From the NCBI GenBank assembly GCA_017556595.1, contig JAFYML010000247.1, forward strand, positions 1 to 9,106: a DNA stretch of 9,106 nucleotides. The letters are read 5' to 3'. A model generated the notes under the pieces. The model was not told the DNA's origin. It saw only the letters and a program-made list of their open reading frames with translations, and did not search any database. Position 1 is the first letter of the stretch. Each line of letters starts with the position of its first letter. The position numbers and the translations under genes are program-made. Shown one piece after another: positions 1 through 5,447 of this stretch. Origin of the DNA: Bacteroides sp. GTDB taxonomy: Bacteria > Bacteroidota > Bacteroidia > Bacteroidales > Bacteroidaceae.

Positions 1-345
1 GATTTCTTCCAATTTTGCATCCGCCCACAAGTGTTCCAAATCGTAAAACTCTCTCACCTCGGGCAAGAACACATGCACCAACACGTCGGCATAATCCATC
101 GCCACCCATTCGGCGTTTCGCAAGCCATCCACGGCAATCGGCTTCACGCCCAGTTGTTCGCGTGTCACCTCGCGCACCTCGTCCACAATGGCGGCAATCT
201 GCGTAGGCGAATTACCTTGACAAATCACAAAATACTTGCAAATCGTGTCGCCAATCTCGGTCAAGTCGGCAATAACAATTCGCGCGCCCTTTCTATTTTG
301 AATACCTTCTACTATCTGTTCTACTAATACTTTTGTTTCGTTCAT
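1..345 (-). CDS. rsfS: Ribosomal silencing factor RsfS (Iojap family), 3' end cut by window
   Basis: The minus-strand frame is open from an ATG at 345-343 down to base 1, giving 115 codons with no stop, so only the last few residues are probably missing (family members are about 105-120 residues). The protein starts MNETKVLVEQIVEGIQNRKG. It carries the Iojap/RsfS signatures FVICQGNSPTQIAAIVDEV (about residues 40-58) and EWVAMDYADVLVHVF followed by LPEVREFYDLEHLW near the C-terminus. Known family role: RsfS binds ribosomal protein uL14 (RplN) on the 50S subunit, blocks joining to the 30S and dampens translation when nutrients are scarce. In many Bacteroidetes the next gene is ftsH, but that lies outside this window. 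No Shine-Dalgarno sequence is visible, as is usual in this phylum. The gene diverges from the tRNA-Gln gene. Confidence 0.95.
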   Translation of the reverse strand, partial: MNETKVLVEQIVEGIQNRKGARIVIADLTEIGDTICKYFVICQGNSPTQIAAIVDEVREVTREQLGVKPIAVDGLRNAEWVAMDYADVLVHVFLPEVREFYDLEHLWADAKLEEI

Positions 346-371
346 TCTACATTATTATATAATACAATTTG

Positions 372-379
372 CAAATATA
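372..379 (-). promoter_or_regulatory. Putative -7 box for rsfS
   Basis: The minus strand reads TATATTTG here, an exact match to the Bacteroidetes -7 consensus TAnnTTTG. It lies about 27 bases before the rsfS start codon. A TTTG that could act as the -33 element is at 408-405 (minus strand), but its 25-base spacing is longer than usual. The call rests on consensus and position only. Confidence 0.45.
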
Positions 380-473
380 CACCGATTTATTCTATCTAAA
401 CACACAAAACCGAAAAAGTCTTTCATTTTTTGATTTTTTTTAGCCATTCCGCATCCCATTCATAAAAACTTCG

Positions 474-481
474 TATCTTTG
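474..481 (+). promoter_or_regulatory. Putative -7 box for tRNA-Gln
   Basis: TATCTTTG matches TAnnTTTG and ends 14 bases before the mature tRNA 5' end, leaving a short leader for RNase P to remove. I see no good TTTG -33 element at the expected distance upstream. Confidence 0.45.
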
Positions 482-495
482 CCGCACAAAAAAAT

Positions 496-566
496 TGGAG
501 TATGGTGTAATGGTAACACTACAGATTCTGGTCCTGTCATTCTAGGTTCGAATCCTAGTACTCCAA
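496..566 (+). tRNA. tRNA-Gln (anticodon CTG)
   Basis: A 71-nt cloverleaf folds by eye. The acceptor stem is TGGAGTA/TACTCCA (496-502 with 559-565) and the D stem is GTGT/ACAC (505-508 with 516-519). The anticodon stem-loop is 521-537 with loop TTCTGGT, which puts anticodon CTG at 528-530. The T stem is CTAGG/CCTAG (542-546 with 554-558) around the standard TTCGAAT loop. The discriminator base is A566. The first acceptor pair is a weak T-A pair, as in E. coli tRNA-Gln. No CCA is encoded, since the gene runs straight into CAAAA. The pair closing the anticodon loop (A525 with C533) is a mismatch. This tRNA reads CAG codons in translation. Confidence 0.96.
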
Positions 567-570
567 CAAA

Positions 571-608
571 AAAAAACGGTCGTTAGTTATTTGCTAACGG
601 CCGTTTTC
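571..608 (+). terminator. Rho-independent terminator of tRNA-Gln
   Basis: AACGGTCGTTAG (575-586) pairs with CTAACGGCCGTT (594-605). The 12-bp stem contains one G-T pair and has a 7-base loop. It is preceded by an A run and followed by a short T run. It lies just after the tRNA, so it most likely ends that transcript. Confidence 0.85.
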
Positions 609-659
609 TATTTGCATCCCAACATTTAAACATTACTTTTTGACAATTACGCAATTTGA

Positions 660-683
660 CAAAATGTCAAATTTGACATTTTG
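660..683. repeat. 24-bp perfect palindrome with TTTGACA half-sites
   Basis: CAAAATGTCAAA (660-671) is followed directly by its exact reverse complement TTTGACATTTTG (672-683). The TGACA core recurs nearby: a further TTTGACA lies at 655-661 overlapping the left arm, and TTTTTGACA lies about 20 bases upstream. The symmetry resembles an operator for a dimeric regulator, but no flanking gene is close on the right, so the regulated target is unclear. Confidence 0.6.
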
Positions 684-843
684 ATTTTCAAACCGCGCGA
701 GAATCGCTTATTTCGATGCGGGGTAAAGAGTGATGAAGAAAAACGAAACGAGAAGAATCTAAATTATTAATTCTCTGCACAATAGCGAAATCCTTACAAA
801 AATTCTACGCAAAAATCTGTTGGATATTCTTACTTTTTCCGCT

Positions 844-1017
844 ACATTTCGCACTTTTCGCCGAAAGTCCGAAATGTTGCTTCCGAAATCACGCGTGATT
901 TCCTCCGTAGATGCGGCAGTTGCTGCTGGAATCGCGGCGCTTACGGCAATAATCGCCGAGGTTGCGGCGATAACTCCGCGTGATTCCGGTAATAATCACG
1001 CGTGATTTCAGAAGCAA
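844..1017. repeat. Structured palindromic intergenic element
   Basis: An imperfect hairpin (ACATTTCG 844-851 with CGAAATGT 870-877, continued by ACTTT 853-857 with AAAGT 864-868) abuts a larger inverted repeat. The arms of the larger repeat (877-900 and 994-1017) are 24 bp and complementary apart from one position. Each arm contains the shorter palindrome AATCACGCGTGATT; at 885-902 this extends to GAAATCACGCGTGATTTC. Between the arms is another exact inverted repeat, ATCGCCG/CGGCGAT (952-958 with 965-971), plus related pieces GGAATCGCGG (928-937) and CCGCGTGATTCC (977-988). The nested symmetry looks like a REP- or MITE-like intergenic element or a structured RNA. I cannot tell which without finding other copies. 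Confidence 0.6.
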
Positions 1018-1024
1018 GGTTTTT

Positions 1025-1058
1025 GTCTACTTTATTTTAGACGATTTTTGAAAAATCG
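1025..1058. repeat. Two adjacent short hairpins
   Basis: GTCTA (1025-1029) pairs with TAGAC (1038-1042). Sharing base 1042, CGATTTTT (1042-1049) pairs with AAAAATCG (1051-1058) around a single G. The two are mutually compatible apart from the shared base. Their role is unknown. No gene ends nearby that would need a terminator. Confidence 0.4.
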
Positions 1059-1127
1059 CGCGTTAGCCGTTTTAGGGAAATGCAAACATATTGCATAAGA
1101 AACCAAAACATTACTAACATTTTGCTT

Positions 1128-1159
1128 TTTGTTTTTTTGCATTTTTATCCCCTACTTTG
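1128..1159 (+). promoter_or_regulatory. Putative promoter of the Ntn hydrolase gene
   Basis: TTTG at 1128-1131 is followed after 21 bases by TACTTTG at 1153-1159, which resembles the Bacteroidetes -33/-7 pair with one base missing from TAnnTTTG. Transcription would begin near 1166, giving a leader of about 48 bases before the ATG at 1214. No better match is visible in the preceding 150 bases. Confidence 0.3.
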
Positions 1160-1178
1160 AAACTTTTTGCACTTTTAT
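1134..1178 (+). repeat. Direct repeat of 15 bases, 30 bp apart
   Basis: TTTTTGCATTTTTAT (1134-1148) and TTTTTGCACTTTTAT (1164-1178) differ at one base, and their starts are exactly 30 bp apart, about three helical turns. They flank the putative -7 box of the hydrolase gene, so they could be paired regulator sites. The tract is AT-rich and chance is possible. Confidence 0.35.
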
Positions 1179-1213
1179 ATCGTCTAATAGGAAAAACTAA
1201 AAGCACATTAACA

Positions 1214-2296
1214 ATGAAAAAAATTATCAAAGTAGCGTTATTTTGCGTATTGGGGCTGATTGTAGCGGTATCAATCTATTTGTGGATGACTTTTGGCTCA
1301 CTTATCAAAGGAGCTATATCCGTTGAGAAAATTGACGATGGATTGTACTACATGGAGTATAAAGGCGATGACGGATTTGATGAACTAATGGCACGTGGAG
1401 GCTGTACCAGCATCGAAATGGCTGGTGAGTACATCATGACATTCCTATCGAAAGGATTCTTTGAGACTACCCCCATAGAACCACCAATAAAACCTGCCGG
1501 TTGCTCTACACTGACTGTCGGCACTCCCGAAGGTGGTGTGATGATGGGACGCAACTTTGACTATTCGTACGGCAACGGACTGATTGTACACACTATCCCC
1601 AACGAAGGATACGAAACCATTACCACCTTTTCCACGGATTTCTGGGGATTCGGTGAGGACTACAAGCCCGAAGGATTTATCAATCAATACATGGCACTAT
1701 CCGGCATATTCATGGCGTTGGATGGATTGAACGAAAAGGGGTTGGCTGTTGCGGTACTTAGCGCTGGCGACAAAGTGGTAACGCGCCAATGCACCGACAA
1801 ACCCGACCTAACCACTACCATAGCCACACAATACATACTGAGAAAGGCAGCCAATATAGAGGAAGCGTTAGCGTTGCTGAATAGCATTGACATGAACTCC
1901 GACCCAGGCGATGCTTATCATATTGCCATAGCCGATGCATCGGGCAAAAGCGTGGTGGTAGAATACGTGGACAATGAAATGGTGGTGACAGAGACGCCTT
2001 TCGTAACGAATCACTACCTTTGCGAAGCGAAGTTCAAAGCAGGATTGCACGATAGCGACCATCGCCATGAGAAACTGATGGAGCAATACAACCAAGCCGG
2101 TGGCGAAATGAACAAGGAGCAACTGACGGAAGCTATCCAATCGGTTACACAACTTCCTTGGGGAAAGGATGCCATCATTGGCGGTACGCTTTGGACTATG
2201 GTCATGGATTTGAAACATCCTTCAGTCACCTACTATTCGCGCCGCCATTTCGATAAGCCCTTTCATTTTGAGCTTAACGCAAAGCAACAAAACTAA
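1214..2296 (+). CDS. Membrane-anchored choloylglycine hydrolase-like Ntn hydrolase (linear amide C-N hydrolase)
   Basis: This 360-residue protein starts at the ATG at 1214. An in-frame TTG at 1157 would overlap the probable -7 box, and the sequence after the ATG (MKKIIKVALFCVLG) is a typical N-terminal membrane segment (about residues 5-25). A pro-region follows, containing the stretch DDGLYYMEYKGDDGF. The probable nucleophile is Cys97 in AGCSTLTVG. Arg113 and Asp116 in GRNFDY lie +16 and +19 from it, the same spacing as Cys2/Arg18/Asp21 of bile salt hydrolases. The family motif DGLNEKGLA begins at residue 170, and the likely later active-site residues are Asn266 (VTNHY) and Arg284 (HRHEKL). 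In this fold the Cys must become N-terminal, so cleavage before Cys97 is inferred. Known substrates of relatives are linear amides (conjugated bile salts, penicillin V, N-acyl amino acids). The Asn expected soon after DGxNEKGL in bile salt hydrolases seems to be Ser183, so bile salts are not a safe guess. The gene appears monocistronic. Confidence 0.85.
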   Translation: MKKIIKVALFCVLGLIVAVSIYLWMTFGSLIKGAISVEKIDDGLYYMEYKGDDGFDELMARGGCTSIEMAGEYIMTFLSKGFFETTPIEPPIKPAGCSTLTVGTPEGGVMMGRNFDYSYGNGLIVHTIPNEGYETITTFSTDFWGFGEDYKPEGFINQYMALSGIFMALDGLNEKGLAVAVLSAGDKVVTRQCTDKPDLTTTIATQYILRKAANIEEALALLNSIDMNSDPGDAYHIAIADASGKSVVVEYVDNEMVVTETPFVTNHYLCEAKFKAGLHDSDHRHEKLMEQYNQAGGEMNKEQLTEAIQSVTQLPWGKDAIIGGTLWTMVMDLKHPSVTYYSRRHFDKPFHFELNAKQQN

Positions 2297-2334
2297 GGGA
2301 GCTACCCATAGGAAACAAAAGTGACAATACAAAG

Positions 2335-2363
2335 AAAGCCGACACGTACGGATGTCGGCTTTT
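2335..2363 (+). terminator. Rho-independent terminator after the hydrolase gene, possibly bidirectional
   Basis: AAAGCCGACA (2335-2344) pairs perfectly with TGTCGGCTTT (2353-2362) around an 8-base loop, with T residues on the 3' side. It begins 39 bases after the hydrolase stop codon. The opposite strand also reads into a T-rich tail, so it may stop the convergent minus-strand gene ending at 2421 as well. Confidence 0.88.
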
Positions 2364-2420
2364 CTTGTTCCTATTTATTAAATAAGTTGTATTAGAAAGA
2401 ATAATGCAAGCAAATACATA

Positions 2421-3350
2421 TCAGTTTTTATCGATGTAAAAATCTATAATGTTATCACTAAATATTATTTCTTGTAGTTCATCATTATTTAAAAGATATA
2501 TTCTATTAAAGTTTGATATGTACAATTTATCATCTACAATCTGGAAAGAGATATTTTCAATTGAGTGAGGGAAATATATTGTTTTGTAAAGACTCCTTTC
2601 TTTTGTCTTTAAACTATACTTATACAAATTCAATATAGATATTTCTTCCTCCTTCTTTTGCATTGTCATATAGGCTATTTCATTTGTATTTAGCCATTGA
2701 ATATTTGCAAATACAAAACATTCCTCACCATGTTCATAGCTAAAATCGGAATTTTGGGTATGAATTTGATCAGCAATTAAAACATCATTATTTTTACAAT
2801 CGATGATTTTTATCATAATAGTTTTATCCACAACACCTGCACCACGAGGGAACTCGTCAAAATATGCCAGAGAAATATTATCTTTTTTATCAACATACAT
2901 TATCTGGTTGTTCCTAATGGATAATTTATTACTCTTGTTTTTTATTTTATTAAATAAAACTATCTCCATTAAATCATTATCATTTTCCATTTCTGTATTA
3001 GTTATCATCAGAGACAAAGTATTTTTATTATTTGTAAATGCTTTACAATATCCCCAATCATATTCTAATAACTCCAATTTACGAATACCGCAATCAGTAT
3101 AGAATGAAACTATATAAGATTTTTCTTTGTTATTCCATGATTCAGACACAGGTGTATTATTCCATAAAAAGGCATCAGTATCACTAATATGATAACTTTT
3201 ACTCAACAAAAACGTACTATCATTTTTTATTATATAACTATTAACGGCATATTGACTAACGTCTTTTCTTGTTAGTACAATTATTACCTCTGAGGCCCTT
3301 GAAAGTACTCCAAAAGTTATTAGTAATATGAATAGAATTATTTTCTTCAT
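2421..3350 (-). CDS. AT-rich secreted protein of unknown function
   Basis: This is a 309-residue protein that I do not recognise. It begins MKKIILFILLITFGVLSRAS, a clear Sec signal peptide with likely cleavage near residues 18-20. No lipobox Cys is present at the cleavage region. The rest is hydrophilic and strand-rich, with Asn, Lys, Ile and Asp abundant. The C-terminal half has short repeated themes such as LYKYSLKTKERSLYKTI, DDKLYISNF and RIYLLNNDELQEI, which hint at beta-propeller-like blades; this is a visual impression only. The start codon at 3350-3348 leads directly into the signal peptide. The coding sequence is much more AT-rich than its neighbours, with codons such as AAT, AAA and ATA favoured. 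That suggests recent acquisition or fast divergence. A terminator separates it from the upstream DUF349 gene, so it probably has its own promoter in 3351-3420, although no clear TAnnTTTG box is visible there. Confidence 0.8.
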   Translation of the reverse strand: MKKIILFILLITFGVLSRASEVIIVLTRKDVSQYAVNSYIIKNDSTFLLSKSYHISDTDAFLWNNTPVSESWNNKEKSYIVSFYTDCGIRKLELLEYDWGYCKAFTNNKNTLSLMITNTEMENDNDLMEIVLFNKIKNKSNKLSIRNNQIMYVDKKDNISLAYFDEFPRGAGVVDKTIMIKIIDCKNNDVLIADQIHTQNSDFSYEHGEECFVFANIQWLNTNEIAYMTMQKKEEEISILNLYKYSLKTKERSLYKTIYFPHSIENISFQIVDDKLYISNFNRIYLLNNDELQEIIFSDNIIDFYIDKN

Positions 3351-3420
3351 AAAATTCTCATATTAACTTACTAAATCTCTTTATATTAATAAAAGTAGTA
3401 CTATGAACAAGAATTGTATA

Positions 3421-3458
3421 ACAAAAAAGAAAAGAGAGCCGACACGCCGGCTCTCTTT
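3421..3458 (-). terminator. Rho-independent terminator of the DUF349 gene
   Basis: On the minus strand, AAAGAGAGCCG (3458-3448) pairs with CGGCTCTCTTT (3441-3431), an 11-bp perfect stem with a 6-base loop. It is followed by a T-rich tail (3430-3421). It begins 25 bases past the stop codon of the DUF349 gene and isolates that gene from the orphan gene downstream. Confidence 0.9.
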
Positions 3459-3482
3459 CATTATAGTGTTATCAGCGCGAGG

Positions 3483-5330
3483 TTATGCTTCGTTTTGGAT
3501 TTGCTCGTCGATGACGCTGATTTTTTGCTTCACCAATTCGATGTCGCCTTTTAGCTTCTCTACCTTGCGATTGAGCTCGGTAAGGAGGCTGCTACCTTTC
3601 TTGGACGAGGCGTTGAGGAAGCCAAGGTTGTTTTCGTAGGTTTGCAGCTCGGCTTTCAGCGTGTCGCAGCTACGCACCAGCTTTTCGCGCTCGCGGTAGA
3701 GGGCTTGTGCACCACCGGCTTGGATAGTGGTGATGGACGACTTGAAGTTGGTGAGTTTCTTATTGGATGCTTGCATGTTGAAGCGGTCGAACAATTGGTC
3801 GACAAGCGCGCGGTAGGCCTTATACAGCTTGTCTTTATCCTTGAATGGTACATGACCGATGTTGTTCCACTCTTTCATCAACGCACGCACTTGTTGTACG
3901 GTTTCGTCGCTCTCGTCGGCGCTGCAGAGGGTTTCGAGCTGGGCGATGACCTCTTTCTTCTTGGCAAGGTTTTCGTGCTCTACGCTACGTTGCGACGTGG
4001 TGGCCTTCGACTTTTGTTCGAAGAAGTAGTCGCAAGCAGCTACGAAGCGTTTCCAAATGGCGTCGGAGTGTTTCTTAGCTACCGGGCCTACGGCTTTCCA
4101 CTCTTTTTGCAACTTAATCAGTTCGTCGGCAGTGGCCTTCCAATCGGTGCTATCTTTCAGTGCCTCGGCACGTTCGCACAACTGGCGTTTCTTTTCCAAA
4201 TTGTCGGTCATGCCGTCTTTCAATGACTTGAAGAACTCGGTTTTCTTGGCAAAGAAGTCGTCGCATGCACGGCGGAAACGTTCGAAGATTTTCACGTTCA
4301 TCTTCTGTGGCGCAAAGCCGATGGTTTTCCACTTAGCTTGCAGGGCGAGAATCTCTTGTGTGCGGTTGTCCCAAGCGGCAAAGGTAGTAAGCTCGGCATA
4401 GTCGATGGCTTCGATGATTTCGCAAATCACCGTTTTTTGGTCGAGGTTTTGTTGCTCCACTTCCTTCAATGCCTCGAAGTGTTGTTGATGACGGCGATTG
4501 ATGAGGGTGGATGCGGCTTTGAAGCGCAACCATATCTCGTCGCGTAGCTCCTTGGCTACAGGACCGGTTTCGCGGTATTCTTGATGTAGCTTTTGCAATT
4601 GGTGGAAGGCCGATACTACGTCTTCCTCTTCGGTGAGCTTTTCGGCTGCTTCGCACAAGTGTTGCTTTATCTCAAGGTTTTTCTTGAAATCGTATTCGCG
4701 GAACTCGTTGTTCAACTTCAAGAGGTCGTAGAACTTCTCCACGCACACTTGGTAGCTCTTCCAAAGTTCGTTAATCTTATTGGGGGGAACCAAGCGAGTT
4801 TCGTTCCATTGTTGTTGCAACTTCTTAAACTCGGTGTAGTTCTTGTTGGCATCTTCGGGCGATTCTAACAACTCCTTCAGCTCTTCGATGATGGATATCT
4901 TGATTTGCAGATTCAACTCTTTTTGCTTTTCCAACTCGGCATTGGCTTCGTTGCGTCGGCCTTTCACTACGGCCATGGCTTGCTTGAAGACCTCTTCAAG
5001 TTCATCCTTGGGTGCTACAAAGGTTTCGGCATCGCCTCCAGCTTCGATATAGGCGCGCTTGGCGGCTTCTACTTCGGCCAAATGGTTCTTGTAGAAGGCT
5101 TGCTTCAATGCGTCGAGCTCGGCACGCGATACTTCGTCGTCCGATTGCGCCAATAGCTGCATTTTTTCTACTACTTGAACCTTCGAGAGCTTTTGCTCGG
5201 TTATCGGTTCTGTTGTTTCCGCATCAGCAGGTTGAGCCGCTTCTACTTGCTCGGCTACTTCTGCCACTTGTTTTGCTTCTTCTAACTCCACGTTCTTTTC
5301 GGGGAGGTTAGTGTCGAGGGTGTCCGTCAT
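3483..5330 (-). CDS. DUF349-repeat coiled-coil protein
   Basis: This 615-residue, soluble, mostly helical protein has no signal peptide. An acidic, low-complexity N-terminus (residues 1-50, rich in Glu, Ala and Val) is followed by repeats about 77-82 residues apart. Each has the pattern L..W...G.V....... W/F ..F..A...FF and then a charged helix. Core positions are W175/W190, Y252/W267, W334/F349, W411/W426 and W488/Y503, giving five DUF349 units. A degenerate sixth unit may occupy about residues 65-145. The C-terminal 75 residues form a Leu-zipper-like coiled coil. DUF349 is a helical domain with conserved tryptophans found in bacterial proteins. Its biochemical role is poorly defined, though an RNA- or nucleotide-associated role has been suggested for distant relatives. 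The gene stands alone between its own promoter and terminator, which gives no functional hint. The start is the ATG at 5330, followed by MTDTLDTNLPEKN. Confidence 0.9.
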   Translation of the reverse strand: MTDTLDTNLPEKNVELEEAKQVAEVAEQVEAAQPADAETTEPITEQKLSKVQVVEKMQLLAQSDDEVSRAELDALKQAFYKNHLAEVEAAKRAYIEAGGDAETFVAPKDELEEVFKQAMAVVKGRRNEANAELEKQKELNLQIKISIIEELKELLESPEDANKNYTEFKKLQQQWNETRLVPPNKINELWKSYQVCVEKFYDLLKLNNEFREYDFKKNLEIKQHLCEAAEKLTEEEDVVSAFHQLQKLHQEYRETGPVAKELRDEIWLRFKAASTLINRRHQQHFEALKEVEQQNLDQKTVICEIIEAIDYAELTTFAAWDNRTQEILALQAKWKTIGFAPQKMNVKIFERFRRACDDFFAKKTEFFKSLKDGMTDNLEKKRQLCERAEALKDSTDWKATADELIKLQKEWKAVGPVAKKHSDAIWKRFVAACDYFFEQKSKATTSQRSVEHENLAKKKEVIAQLETLCSADESDETVQQVRALMKEWNNIGHVPFKDKDKLYKAYRALVDQLFDRFNMQASNKKLTNFKSSITTIQAGGAQALYREREKLVRSCDTLKAELQTYENNLGFLNASSKKGSSLLTELNRKVEKLKGDIELVKQKISVIDEQIQNEA

Positions 5331-5380
5331 CGTATATTCGTTTTTTTCGAAACGACGTGCGTTTCATGGTTAGTTTCGCA

Positions 5381-5388
5381 CAAAGTTA
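5381..5388 (-). promoter_or_regulatory. Putative -7 box for the DUF349 gene
   Basis: The minus strand reads TAACTTTG, an exact TAnnTTTG match, 50 bases before the start codon. No clear TTTG -33 element is visible. The 117-base gap shows no convincing terminator for the upstream mgtE gene, so read-through into this gene is possible. Confidence 0.45.
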
Positions 5389-5447
5389 AATGAAATAAAT
5401 GATTCGTTTGCTTTTTTTGCTAACAATTTTCTATTTTTCATTAAAAA

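Larger units (their letters stand above)
609..1213. other. Long non-coding gap rich in inverted repeats
   Basis: About 600 bases separate the tRNA terminator from the hydrolase start codon. The only sizeable open frame (820-1005, 61 codons) starts at TTG, is alanine-rich and lies on top of dense inverted repeats, so I do not call it a gene. The gap contains a 24-bp palindrome at 660-683, a structured element at 844-1017, hairpins at 1025-1058 and a small inverted repeat ATGCAA/TTGCAT at 1080-1096. A paired direct repeat lies just before the hydrolase. I see nothing distinctive in 690-843. Confidence 0.7.

Noticed and set aside
31..327. Plus-strand open frame at the left edge
   Set aside because: It is the reverse complement of rsfS, whose conserved motifs are clear on the minus strand.
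820..1005. Possible 61-residue small protein on the plus strand
   Set aside because: It starts at TTG, is a low-complexity alanine-rich stretch, and coincides almost completely with the inverted-repeat element. The open frame is better explained by the repeats' GC-rich composition.
1157..1213. Upstream TTG start adding 19 residues to the Ntn hydrolase
   Set aside because: The extension would place charged residues ahead of an ideal N-terminal membrane segment and overlaps the putative -7 box. The ATG at 1214 is the natural start.
2337..3446. Shared 10-mer AGCCGACACG in the two terminators at 2337-2346 and 3437-3446
   Set aside because: It is a short match within GC-rich terminator stems. 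The flanks differ, so it is more likely coincidence than a duplicated element bounding the AT-rich gene.
3642..4226. 194-codon open frame antisense to the DUF349 gene
   Set aside because: The repeat structure with anchor tryptophans is plainly on the minus strand. The antisense frame is a by-product of its Lys/Glu-rich codons.
5411..5447. Possible terminator after mgtE
   Set aside because: Only weak A/T-only complementarity is present and no GC-rich stem with a T tail, so I do not call one.
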